Notes under the pieces: model-generated | Database searches by the model: none | Seen by the model: only the letters and a program-made list of their open reading frames with translations | What the model was told of the DNA's origin: nothing | DNA from: Heterobilharzia americana | Lineage: Eukaryota > Platyhelminthes > Trematoda > Strigeidida > Schistosomatidae | DNA length: 64,000 nt | NCBI GenBank assembly: GCA_944470555.2 | Contig: OX104127.1 | Coordinates: forward strand, 155,325,776-155,389,775 | Direction: 5' to 3' | Shown here: piece by piece, positions 1 to 10,430 of the stretch | Position numbering within the stretch: the stretch's first letter is position 1 | Layout: each line of letters opens with the position of its first letter | Made by a program: the position numbers and the translations under genes

Positions 1-480
1 GAATTTGTCTCTTGAACCCACCTACCTACTTACCTTCCTACCTACCTACCAAACTACGCAGCATCGTCAAAACTACACGCAGCGGAACGGGCATAGATGA
101 AGATATCAAAGACACAAGATCCGAAAGACACCAAGACAGGTCTTCATCAACCTGAAATCAGTGTGGCGATCTACTGCACTGCACTGCACTGTACGGTACT
201 GTAATGCACTCTGCACAAGGCGTGAACAACATCCGGCCAGGCTAGACCAGTCAAGACCAAGCCATGACATGCCATACCTTTGAGTGGAGCAGAAATGGGA
301 TGCGACGAGTTGTTCGTTCGAGGGTGACATTGATGAGATGGTGTGAGGAAGAAATGAAGGGTTATGGGGAGTGTTGGAGTAAGGTTTAAGAGATTGGAGA
401 GAAGAGAGTGAAATGTCTTCGTGCTACTGAAGCTCTTTATTCAACCAGGAACTCAAAAGATAAATAATAACAATACTCAG
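1..480 (+). mobile_element. RTE-type non-LTR retrotransposon 3' end (truncated copy)
   Basis: Bases 321-467 read as the C-terminal tail of a non-LTR polyprotein: a W-C-E-E-E-M start, one internal TAA, and the ending RATEALYSTRNSKDK before a stop. An AT-rich tail with TAA/ATAA units follows. The same tail occurs at 27752-27906 (minus) and near 50380-50535 and 56250-56410, so this is a dispersed family. The 5' part carries simple repeats (CCTA units near 20-50, GCACT units near 170-200). The RTE/SR2-like assignment comes from the RT fragment joined to the same tail at 55465-56410. The copy is cut by the window edge or truncated. It has an internal stop and is non-functional. Confidence 0.7.
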
Positions 481-1104
481 CTGGTATTAAGTCCAACTGT
501 TTATATTTTTGGCAATGATAATTTGATATTTTATTACTATTCTTTCCTCTCTTATTTTCGTTCTGCCCTTGTTGCCTTTCCTTATTGTAATTGGATTACT
601 TTAATTAATCTCTCCAAGTTTTAGATAGATTATTTGACAAGTTCACGTGTGATCAGATTGTTAGAAATGCCTATCACTTATACATCACATATTTCAAATA
701 ATCTCCGTCTTATAACGTTTTTTAAATTGATCAAGGGTCAAATTCTTCCAGCCTATTGTTTTATGCTTCATCCTGAAAGCATATTTTAGAAATATTCAAC
801 TTATTTTTCATGAATTTCATGTTTTCTGCCTACAAAAATCTATGCGTAGTGGATATTTGCACACAATGATGTGCATTAATTACGAGCCAACTTACTGCCC
901 ATGATCACACCAGCTAATGGAATTATTTGTTCATATATTTACTGAGAGAATTCATGTACACGGTGTTTTCATTTTATACATTCGTCAGTTTTCTTCCCAT
1001 TACTATATTTCCTGAAGAAGCTTTGACCAGAATTCCGTGAAAATCGTTGGAATTGCTTTGTTTCAGACACTCAATGACTCACAAAAATACAGCTTATAAC
1101 CATC
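480..1104. other. AT-rich stretch, possible PLE-type flank
   Basis: No gene or RNA is visible. Bases about 560-720 resemble, in inverted orientation, bases about 4090-4250; the clearest match is the ACAAGTTCA-GTGTGATC-GATTGTT block. They may therefore be an outer flank of the repeat unit at 1545-4055. The rest is unrecognised. Confidence 0.35.
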
Positions 1105-1545
1105 TTCAATGTTATTACCATCTGCTGATATTCTTATAATTCTCCGTTGTTTTACTCAATCGAATTGTTCCACATCTATTGGCACATGGGCTCCTGTGTG
1201 GATGCCTCGATATTCCATGAATAGTAATTGTGGTTGTTTACTTGGTTGTGTCTAGCAGAAGAATCCAAAACACGCATTTTGTCCTCCTTGGGACTCTTCG
1301 GCTGGGTGTACCTGCACCCCAATGAGTGGTGTTGTTAACACTGGGACTCGAACCCCATACAGAAATAGGATGAAACGTGCGTCCTTGATTCTTCTGATAG
1401 CCACAACCAAGTAAATTATCATAATTAACATTCAGGAAATACCAAGACATCTGCACAGCAGCCTATATGCCGATGGATGTGGAACAATCAGATTCAGTTA
1501 AACAAAGGAGAATCACAAGCATATCCTTAAGGTGACTATTCCCAT
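1105..1545. repeat. Palindrome made of two head-to-head Sm-alpha-like SINE copies
   Basis: The left half (about 1165-1355) is a minus-strand SINE. Read on the reverse strand it has a B-box-like GGTTCGAGTCCC, the hammerhead region and a long 3' tail. At about 1355-1362 it switches to a plus-strand SINE 3' half: GAAAC at 1372-1376, a 3-bp stem III, and a GTC cleavage triplet ending at 1383. The right end GATGTGGAACAA (1476-1487) mirrors TTGTTCCACATC (1165-1176). Weaker inverted similarity continues outward on both sides to about 1105 and 1545, so the inversion includes DNA beyond the SINE. The left-half hammerhead core reads CCGAAGA, not CUGANGA, and is probably dead. Confidence 0.7.
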
Positions 1546-1943
1546 TTGGATAAGTTAGGAAAAACAACTGTCTGAGTGAAGCAGTATATTCCATTTCAAT
1601 CAGGTCTTCGCCTTAGTCTCTTAACTAATATGTAATTTTGCAATTCAATAAAATTAGCAATCAAGTGGTCGGGGGTTGATGAACAACAATAGTGTATTTT
1701 AAGTAATGAAGGCGATGTTTTAGACAAAAATGTACGTAATCAATAGAGTTATTAAACTTGGAAACATGAAGGTTATTTTTAGACAAATGGAGTGATTTTT
1801 GATGAGTGTACAGTCATAAAAAAGCGCTTAAATAATATGAACAAAACAAATAAATTTTGATAGAAACAAAAAGGGGAAGAGGTATAAAAAGTAATACTAG
1901 AAGTTACCTCATGTTGACGGCCACAGTAATGAAAGTGGTACAA

Positions 1944-2240
1944 TAAAATTTGATCGATAGATTTCGATCTGCACTCAGGACTAGACAACATGAAATTGGT
2001 TGCACTCCCATGACCAGTCAATACATGTAAGCCAGTCCAACGGGAGGTCAGTCGCGGCCCGAATAGCTCAGTGGTAAAGTCACTGACTACAACACTGGGT
2101 GACGCGGGTTCAAATCTCAGGCGGAATATCAGTTCCGTCGAGGGTGCAGATACGCCTTGCTAACGAGTGCCAAAAAGCACGAAACCTAGGTCCAGGGCTT
2201 AGTGCCGATGGCCTCCAACAAACTAACATCTAAAGGTTAG
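1944..2240 (+). mobile_element. tRNA-headed SINE, family B, inserted in the PLE-related unit
   Basis: A tRNA-like head at about 2055-2120 has an A-box-like TAGCTCAGTGG and a B-box-like GGGTTCAAATC. A hammerhead-type body and a 3' end CCAACAAACTAACAT follow. About 110 bases precede the head; a related leader precedes the copy at 57370, so the leader probably belongs to the element. The inverted copy of the host unit lacks this block at about 15790-15830, which supports a later insertion. No clear target-site duplication was found. It is a SINE, not a functional tRNA gene: it lacks a foldable acceptor stem at the right distances. Confidence 0.75.
2151..2205 (+). ncRNA. Hammerhead ribozyme motif, family B SINE (core mutated)
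   Basis: Stem I is 2154-2159 (GCCTTG) with 2193-2198 (CAGGGC), six pairs. Stem II is GTGC/GCAC (2167-2170 with 2177-2180) around a CAAAAA loop. GAAA is at 2181-2184. Stem III is ACC-TA-GGT and the GTC cleavage triplet ends at 2192. The order matches the type I schistosome SINE hammerhead. The core reads CTAACGA (2160-2166), where the consensus is CUGANGA. The essential G5 is A, so this copy should not self-cleave. Confidence 0.7.
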
Positions 2241-3774
2241 GTTTGCTTGTGAAGGTGGATTGCAATCGTCTCCGCTATGTGAACTAAGAGAGTGAGTAAT
2301 CCATATGGTAAATCATTTGGGATCTCATGAATGATTTTCAACGCTTTCCAGTAGCCACTTGATATCCCGTGTCAAATAGGCATGCATATATGCAGCTCAT
2401 TATTGTTCTAATTTCTCACTTGCTCAACCATGATGACTGCTGCTCAGAAATTCGACGATGGAACTACCTCAATATACACTCAATGTAACTAGCTCCACAG
2501 GAGCAGTTGAATCGATAAATGCACATGCAAGTGGAAGAATCAGGTTGCTTGTCTTTATTTCTTGCAACTACAATTGTGTGGTTGTAGAAGAAGAGAGATA
2601 ATTTGGTGACTGCAAATGCTTTATGCAAGACGCTTTCCATGCACTGTTTGATGATGTTACTGGGAATGCCGTATTTTCATTTCAGCCTTAAGAAGATTGG
2701 ATTCTTAGGAACTGTTAACATCCCTGCCATAACCCTTGTAGTATTCATATGCTTAATTATGAGGAAGTTCGTAGAAGAACGGAGTCGTTCAGGTTTTTGA
2801 TGTTGACTTAGAGGATTCACAAACACTGACTTGACTGTAACTGGCTATTCTGTAATCTTTTGTGTCATCCAGAATATTATTTATCAGTGACAGGGACTCA
2901 GTGTTATCACTTTTTTCAACGCTGAATGGATGGTAATAAACTCAAGGCAAATAGGACCATTTCACACATGGCATCTTCAAATTCACTTACAATGATGAAT
3001 CACGTTTGAGTTGTGTTTGCGATAATCTGCACTTGGTTTCATTACCCGGCTAAAGCCCAGCGTGGCGAACAAACCAGTTTTGATAGACGGTATTTATGTG
3101 GATAATAATTCCGTGATGGAGTTGGTGTAACGGTTTTGAGAATATAACGTGTCAGCTTTAAGCGTTTATTATGATGCATGAAGAGTTAGCACCATCATTT
3201 AAACCACAGTATATAAACTGTAACCCACAAATTCACTCTTCTTTGTTAGTAAATGAAAAATGAATTTACTAAGATGGCGGTGAATGAAATAAATAAAGCC
3301 TTCTACCGATGGCTTGGTAAATGATCTTTAGTGAATTCAGAATAAACATTGCTCTTGTTTTAGAACGGTTCCACAGTCTGTTACCCCATGACTCTCATGT
3401 TGGATTTCATCATACCAGCTGCATGCTATGTAATCTGGTTATGTTTAGAGGTTCTCTTCACTCTTTGAAAAAACAGCGTAGAGATCACCATAAAAATTGA
3501 TATTTTGACACTCAACTATTCTTCACACTTACATCTTTGCTCACCTGCTATCAAAATCCACTGAAATATTCTTGCAGTCGTATCGTTTCCTCAGTTGATC
3601 ATCTAGGATAGATAGAAGTATGAAAGGGTTATCAAAAGCAGTTTATCAAGATACTTGGTAGGCACAAAATTTTCACATTACTGACCGAACCATTTATCAC
3701 TATGTACTTTTAATCTGCTACATCATGACGTCTGGTTTGTCAGAAGGCTTAGGTTCTCACAATGATATCACTGA

Positions 3775-3963
3775 TTGAAAACAACAAGTGAGATTGATCA
3801 GTATTCTGTATATCAATACTGTTGTCACCCTGTCATTATGATAACATATTTATTGTTTTGTATATGTTCAGTCAGCATTTATCAGGTTTTTATTATCGCC
3901 TGGTTGGCATTGAATGTTTTTGCAGTTATAGGTTGTTTCATCATCAGCTACTGCTGTTCATAG
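3775..3963 (+). other. 62-codon hydrophobic open frame shared by both copies of the repeat unit
   Basis: An ATG-started frame encodes a mostly hydrophobic, cysteine-rich peptide with an ILE/VAL/PHE-rich core that could span a membrane twice. The inverted copy at 14432-14620 has the same frame with one visible residue change. It lies antisense to the PLE reading direction. Its persistence may only reflect that the two copies are recent duplicates. No family is recognised and no promoter or splice context is evident, so it is probably not a real gene. Confidence 0.15.
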
Positions 3964-4055
3964 CACTTCATCATTGAAACTATTTTTGAGATAGATGATT
4001 TCATTTTAACTTTAATTTCAATATTTCACACTAGTAAATGTGTTGTAATGCATAG

Positions 4056-4900
4056 GTAAATAATAGAAGTTCAAAGCAACTGATCACTTTGATAAATTTA
4101 AATAGCGTAATGAGAAGACAAAGATTATCTAAAACATGTAATCTATTAGAGCTATACATTGCGAACAATCAGATCACACATGAACTTGTGGAACTATTTA
4201 TGTGAAAATTTGCGAAAAACTTTAATGAAGTTAGTGGGAAACAGGAATAGGAAGCAAGTAACTAGCTTCTGAAATTTACTTTGATCATTAAGTCAAGTAT
4301 TCATTGTGTCTGTGTAGTCTTTTTTATTAATTAAAACTATTCTTGATCCTTTGTCTTGCTTAGTAATCACAATATTTGCATTTATTTTAAGCTTTTTTAA
4401 GGGTTCTCTGTTTTTTCGTTAAAATACTCTTTGTACCGTTCCTACAAGTCATGTACTTGAGACACGAGTCAACAGGTGTAGTCTTAAGTCTATCAACATC
4501 ACTAGTTGATAGTACCAAATATTCCGTCTGTGTATGCAAGTTCTTACACCGCACTTCTATTTACTTTTGATCAACTTAATGTGTTTCTTTTCCTTTTGTG
4601 TATTGACAACATTCGCCACACAACTCAAAAGTTCCAGTCTTAAATTTTTCTGGCAACTCTTCCACAGCATAAAATCTCTCTGTAACATTTTTCAACATTT
4701 CAGTAGAACAAGATCTTAGTGGGTCAATCTAATTCGTAAAGATTTTCAATATTCGTTAGGGTGACGATTGGTTGAAATGCATTCGTCGATGAAATCTACG
4801 GTGACCTTTGCTTCACAGGGCCTTGATCTGTACTTCATATACTCATTGAGAATCCTTAACGCAATTGAATGTTCAGAAGATTTCAGTAAATTGAATATTC
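4056..4900. other. Unrecognised AT-rich spacer
   Basis: No gene or RNA was recognised. About 4090-4250 is inverted relative to about 560-720 and may be a flank of the neighbouring repeat unit. Short open frames here show no family resemblance. Confidence 0.3.
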
Positions 4901-4913
4901 TTATTTGGACACT

Positions 4914-5295
4914 TAGGAAAAACAACTGACTGAGCGAAGTAATATATTCCTTTTCGATTAGGTCTTTGTCTTAATCTCTACACTCATATACAGTCTTGAA
5001 ATTTAGTCTAATTATCAATCAAGTGGTGGGGGTTGGTGCACAATAATCATCGATTTTAAGTAATTCATGAAGGTATTGCTTTAAAAATGAAGATGTACAT
5101 AATCACTAGTGTTATTAAACTTGGAAACGTGAAGCAGGTTATTCTACATGACTTACTTAAAATCGATGGTTATTGTTCACCAACTCCTAACCATTTGATT
5201 AGACTTTAAAACTGTATATTAGTGTAGATATTAAGACGAAGACCGTATTGAAAAGGAATATATTTCCTCTCTCAATCAGTTTTTTCTAAATATAG
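4914..5295. repeat. Inverted repeat of PLE-type ends (about 150-bp arms)
   Basis: The left arm (about 4914-5064) and the right arm (about 5151-5295) are reverse complements with scattered differences, around a spacer of about 86 bases. The same arm sequence, beginning near GGAAAAACAACTG, also ends the PLE-related unit at about 1552-1710 and, inverted, at about 16010-16165. The arms are therefore terminal sequences of that repeat family, joined head-to-head without an intervening body. No coding sequence is present. Confidence 0.7.
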
Positions 5296-5339
5296 ACAAA
5301 TAGTAATAACTAATGTCTTTTGTACAAGTGTTAGCTATC

Positions 5340-5525
5340 TATCTTACCTTCGTGGACAAGCGGATAACGAGTTGGTGTTTAAAGCGATGCGTACAAGGTC
5401 TGAGTCGTGGTGGGAATAGCATCACTCACTATGGTGCAGGTACATCCAGCCAACGAGACTTAAATAGGATGAAACGCAAAACCTTGATTCTTCTGCTAAC
5501 CACCACCAAGTGAAGATTTTTTTAT
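5340..5525 (+). mobile_element. tRNA-headed SINE, family A (Sm-alpha-like)
   Basis: The tRNA-like head runs from about 5350 (GGACAAGCGGATAACGA, A-box-like) to a degenerate B box near 5397-5410. A hammerhead-type body and the 3' tail CCACCACCAAGTGAAG follow. The hammerhead core at 5450-5456 reads CCAACGA (consensus CUGANGA), with GAAAC at 5471-5475, so the ribozyme is probably inactive. The same body and tail occur at 1205-1430, 29535-30020 and 58640-58815. Confidence 0.65.
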
Positions 5526-7125
5526 GTTGTTGACGGCTTTGCTCTATCATCTCTAGTGTATTTGTTGGGTATGGCTTTTTTTAAACGCGAATGCAGTCAT
5601 CAATGTTTCTTTCCATTTGTTCATGTTTTTCTTTAGGATGTCAATAGTTTCATAAACAATACATTGGTTTCGATCTTACGTACGCACTACTGTCATGAAA
5701 TATTTTGAATTTTTATTTTCTTATCTCTATTTGAGCTGACCTTTAGTTAATCATCCATGTTCATATATTCTGACTTTCAGTGATCTCGACGTAAAGACCT
5801 ACTCAGCTAACTATGGAGTCAGTGTAAGATATTTTTTACATGACATTGTTTAAATATGGTTTGAATATCCACTGTTTCGAGATTTCTTGGCAATGACTCA
5901 GTTGTACCTTCCTTATGTGGCAGTAATATAGTTTTTCAACACTAATATTTCTGCTGGTTTTCTTTTTATCTTTTCCTCCCCTCCATTTTCTTGATACTAT
6001 CCTTTATTAAATGTTCGAGGTAGTGATTTTTTAATTACATTTCCAGTAAAATGTTCATTTCTTCCTGCTGATCTTCAATATATGCTATCAAGTTACGTAG
6101 TTTTGTTCTTTAGACTCTGTCTGTTCCCGTAGTTCGTTTTCTATTTCAGTTGTAAAATAAACTGAGTCTATATAACTGTTTATTTGTGCATAAAAACCTT
6201 CATTATGCTTCTTGTTTATTATGATTAGTTAGTCATCCATATATTTCTCAAACTTTTGATTGAGGCGATGTATACTTTTAGGTCTTTTCCTTTCCAAAAA
6301 TCTATGAATTTGTTAGTTATTACCACGAGATGTTTGACCTCACAGCTATTCCTCTAAATTGTTGATAAAACCTTCTTTCAAGTATGAGACGTCTTGTTGT
6401 GAAACAGCATTTTACTCATTTTAATGTATCTTCCTCAAATAACTGTGTTCTTTCTTTTAGACCATCATCCTTTTCTAATTTTGTCTTCACTACCTAGGCA
6501 GTTACTTTTAATAATTTTTTCATATATAAGCTGTTCATATCAAAACTAAATAGTGACTATTCGTCACAAATTTTTAATGCTCTTAGATCATTGCACTAGT
6601 TCGAAGGACTCTACTTGTCTTACTTACGAAGTGTCTTATTTTTGTCGTTTTGAACAAAATATTACGAAAATTAAAGAACATCCTTGTGTGTAAATGTTCA
6701 TTACAAGTATATCTATAACAAGTTGATCCTGTCCAAAATATACGAATTTTTCATAGATATGATTGGTGTTTTCGCTACATCAACATTTTCATTATAATTT
6801 TATAAACTTCATGATCCAAATTTGACCTAATAATGTTGAATAAATCGAGCATTGGGTAAGTGGATTATCAATAAAATATATTTGTAAAATCCTAGTTAAG
6901 TAGAAGAATAAATTTTTGACATTTCGCGGCTTCATCAAAGTCAGAGAAACTGAAGAAACAGTTCCAACGAAGTCAAAAAGCATCAAAAATTTATTTTTCA
7001 ACCTTACTGAGATTTTATAAATATATTTCACTGAATAACATTGTAACTATAATTATATACAGAATTATTCACAAAATTGATAGTAATAATAGCTTTATTC
7101 TGAAATCTATTTTGGTAATAATATA
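5526..7125. other. AT-rich stretch without recognised genes
   Basis: No coding frame with family resemblance, RNA gene or complete repeat was recognised. The stretch is rich in T-tracts and A-tracts. It ends at the 3' boundary region of the minus-strand non-LTR element. Confidence 0.4.
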
Positions 7126-7889
7126 CAAAATTTTCAACATATCATATATCACCAGTTGGACAGAGATAGTGTAAATGAATAGACAGGAAAATAAAATACT
7201 TATAAATTACATAAAAAAAAGACAATAATATTCAATCTATCTACAACTTTCTTCAAAATGCACAGTTAATTTAGCTAGAAAATCACACTAGTAACTAGGT
7301 TCATAATATATAAACATTAAAATGCTCATCGTTATCATCAACCAGTCTGCTTTCAGAAACGGTTGATTAGTCAGTTCATTTTCTAATGCTTTCTTCATTA
7401 CTCAGTAGATGAGCTGAATACGTTATTGTAGAGTTTTTATGTTTTTTAGTACGTGAATAAAGTCTTATATACTTGCTCCTCATGTTTCCAGATGACCGAC
7501 ACTCAGAGGGCTTCGAGTGAAGAGAATAGTGGTCATCTGATAAGATAACTCCTACCAGATGTTTATATGAGTTAATATGTTTGTCCACAACTGTTTTAAC
7601 TAAGTCTAGAGGTACACCACTGGTTCCGCTGACAATCTTTAAAGTTCTGCGCAATATAGCAGTCATTTTTTAGCAACCCTGGAAAAAACAAAGAAGAATA
7701 GTAGAGGAGAACAAGCAAGATCCAGGGTTTCCAAAACACAAAAGGAGAGGCTGAGCAATACAAGATACTCTCAGCTTCCTAATAAAGAACCTTAGGAGGA
7801 AAAATTCTTTTGAAATTAGCAAGATATAGGACGACCAGGAAAGGTTCAAAGAAAACACACACCAAGATGAATCATGATTGTAACACTAT

Positions 7890-8380
7890 TTAATGTGCAA
7901 CTATCGATAGAACAGAAACCATGAAAACTAAGCAGTTTACATAGGTTATGTTCACGTAAAAACTGAAGTTTGTAATCTGACATTTTGAAGAATTAAGCAT
8001 AAGACCATTCTCAGAGGACCATCGTCTAACAGTAGATAAGAAATCATTCAGTAAAGAACAGTTTGTTGAAGGGGAGACAGGTATGGAAACAATTAGTTCA
8101 TCAGTATATTTGATGAAACTGATACCAGCTACAGATGGCAAGTCATGCAGAAAGAAGGAGAAAGATAGGGGGAAAACACATTTTTGGGGGACACTAGTCA
8201 CAGTAAACAATTAGGTGGAACTCTTCCCTCTGTGCACAGTATGTTGTTTCCCTTCAAAGAAACAGGAATGCACCCAGGACTCAGTATTTGCTCCGGTTAG
8301 TCTGTCCAACAAAAGAGGTCATGGGACAGAATCAAATGCCAAAGAAAAATCTAGAAAGGCGCACCTTGTATGCTTGGCAT
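7890..8380 (-). pseudogene. Reverse transcriptase core of the minus-strand non-LTR element
   Basis: Read on the minus strand, this holds the VTSVPQKCVF region (family form: SGVPQGCVLSP), then FFLHDLPSVAGISFIKY and the catalytic box as YTDE, followed by VRRWSSENGLMLN and SSKCQI. These are RT motifs around the palm and the start of the thumb. Both the glycine of the VPQG motif and the second catalytic aspartate have been lost, and a frame change separates this piece from the upstream RT part at 8382-8816. The enzyme cannot be active. A plus-strand frame covering 8288-8626 is only its antisense shadow. Confidence 0.75.
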
Positions 8381-9284
8381 TTCAGTCAAGATTATAATCA
8401 ATATTGTGATGTAAGTGAGTGGTGTTATCCAAAGTTCTTCTTCTGCTTTTATATGCAAATTGGTCAGGGTCTCCAAACGCCTTCAGTGAGGGTTCAAGCA
8501 CAAGTAGCAGTGTCTTCTCCGTTATTTTCAAGAACAGTGACGCAACTTCAATCGGGCAGAACTTCGGACATGCGCCCGGAGTCCCTGACTGAGATACGGG
8601 AACTATTTCAATATCTCCGCAGGTAGTTGGTATGGTGTTTTCTAAAAACGATTTATTAAACATTTTAGCTAATGGACGGCATAAAATTTTAGCACACTTC
8701 GTGAATACAAAACTTGACATACCATCGGGACTTGAACTATATGCAGGGTTCAAGGATTCGAGACATTTGGAAGCATTTTTCGCGATGAATTTCGGACAAC
8801 ATTCTTCATTGGACATAGGTAGACAAAGTGGGATTGGACAGGTAGGTTAAAGTATAAACGATTTGTTCAGGCATAGACGTCAAAATGTGCTTCTTTGCTA
8901 AGGTGTTCACTACCAGTGAGGTCTTTAAAAAATTTCCACGCGCTGAAACAGCCTTAAATAACAAAAGTTTCTGGTTGTATAGTAGACTCAGACGTTTAGT
9001 TTCCAAACTAATTAAAACGTACAATTGACGAGCACCAGCATTATCACTTACTTTATATAGTCTTTCTTTTTCCTTTCTAAGTTTCTTAGGCTAGGAAGAA
9101 GACATACGATAGAAGCGTAGAAAAAGATTTTCACTGGGGTAACAAGTATCCGGGCAGAACTTGAGATAGAATGTCACACCATCAGTAGTGTCGTTCAAAA
9201 CATCGCTCTTAAATGTATTCCAGTCTGTGCATTGTAGTATTTCTCTTGGAATAAGTATTTACTATGTGAAGAGAATAAGGCACC

Positions 9285-9665
9285 AGGTGGCCAGCCTAAA
9301 ACTTGGCACCAATGTATGAAGTCTCTGACTGTTGGTTTGAACTATGTTGGGCGGTGCAGACTAGCCAGTTGCGGTCAGCGGGACAAGAGGAACTGGTAGT
9401 TGGAGACTTTATATGATACGGCTCAGAACCGATGTCAGTGGCTCAGATTTATACATACATTATCCTCATCTTAACAACGCTATACCGAGTCTCACCACTT
9501 TCTCATTTTTCGCTTCCCTCGTTTAGTACTTTATATTTCTTCTGACTGAATTTCCTTTTCCTCATCTTTCACTTCACTACATTTCACTTGATGTACTGAT
9601 ATGAGGTGTGGCAACTAGGATCGTTATGCAGTAATGCCTGGTCCTAGGTTGATCTGGATGGATGG
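9285..9665 (+). mobile_element. LINE 3' end inserted in the minus-strand element
   Basis: The plus strand reads a polyprotein tail (LKLGTNV-like, then WHQC-K-LTVG, later RCQWLRF). A 3' UTR follows with TGGCAACTAGGATCG and TGCCTGGTCCTAGGTTGAT, ending in GGAT units near 9650-9664. A second copy of the same unit is at 31805-32205. Host-element coding is interrupted at both edges: endonuclease residues stop near 9660 and linker residues restart below about 9280. This unit is therefore younger than its host, and lies antisense to it. Confidence 0.7.
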
Positions 9666-10430
9666 ATGTGAATAGTTTCTGTGTGCAGTTTTCTTATGTG
9701 TGAAAGTTGTTTTGTGTAGTTTGCCATATATTTTTGGGAAAACACATACCACACAATGATCTGAGCTGAGCGGAAAGGATTTCTTTTCAGTCTCATATAT
9801 ATCAGTATCGCTGACGAATATCAAGTCTAATGTTGCATCCTGATGTATTATGAAGTTAACAAGGTTTTAATGACCAAAGGGTTTGGTCATAAGAATTGAA
9901 ATCACCTCTTACTATAGACAGAGAACCACAGAGTATAGGGGTTGTGAATTCCGTGAACATATCAGAGAAACTGGGAAATTCGGAGTGACTGCAACCAGGC
10001 GCCACATAAATATTGTGATGTGAATAAAACAATACTTGTTCAAATGTTTTAGGCGACATTCAACATTGCCGCTATCTGTGTAATGATGTGAGAATTTGAA
10101 ACATATGCAACCTGAAATGCACCGATGGGTATTGATGAAATTAGCCACACCACCTCCACATTTCATAGCAGAGCTACATAGATCCTGATGAAAAATTTTG
10201 AAACCATTTAAAGAAGCCAAACTCTTATCACAAAGTTCATGTAACCAAGTGTCCTGTAGAGTAATTACTCCAGTATTAAGATACACACAGCAGTAACCTG
10301 TAGTTCGTGCTTGTAATTTCACTTCAAAGCACATTGCCATCCACCGTGATACTTTTTCCTCATCTTGTTTGATATTGGCATCGCAAAAAGTCGTAAAAGT
10401 TTTAAAAATGTGCTTGAACACATAATGCGA

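Larger units (their letters stand above)
1545..4055 (-). mobile_element. PLE-related repeat unit, copy 1 (coding sense minus), interrupted by a SINE
   Basis: This stretch matches 14336-16165 in inverted orientation over almost its whole length, by direct reading. Translating the equivalent strand of copy 2 shows a Penelope-like C-terminal region with a CxCGASYI GIY-YIG motif, so this copy carries the same relic on its minus strand. Relative to copy 2 it has an extra SINE at about 1944-2233. It also has about 410 extra bases at about 2960-3365, where copy 2 has only some 35 unrelated bases. Many stops and frameshifts make it inactive. The right boundary is near 4055, where the match to copy 2 ends. 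Confidence 0.65.
7130..10430 (-). mobile_element. Degraded CR1/Jockey-type non-LTR retrotransposon, nearly full length
   Basis: Translated minus-strand pieces fall in the order expected for an endonuclease plus RT polyprotein. 9850-10420 gives an endonuclease segment containing VITLQDTWLHEL and a GGGVANFINTH block. 9660-9824 gives its end (SDTDIYETE, then a SSDHCVV motif, the SDH of the AP-like endonuclease). About 8380-9280 gives the linker and RT start (SSPDGMSSFVF). 7890-8380 gives the RT core. 7376-7666 gives the C-terminal part (ILRRTLKIVSGTSGVPLDLV). The RT active-site box reads YTDE where active enzymes have YADD. Frameshifts and stops divide the pieces. Another LINE 3' end is inserted at about 9285-9660. 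CR1/Jockey placement is by motif memory and could shift to a sister clade. Confidence 0.8.

Noticed and set aside
106..330. 74-codon minus-strand frame at the window start
   Set aside because: It is antisense to the RTE-type 3' end and its simple repeats.
2055..2130. Possible functional tRNA gene (A-box and B-box motifs)
   Set aside because: There is no acceptor stem, and a hammerhead-type body follows in the same way at several loci. It is a SINE head.
8288..8626. 112-codon plus-strand open frame
   Set aside because: It lies antisense to recognisable RT sequence of the minus-strand non-LTR element.
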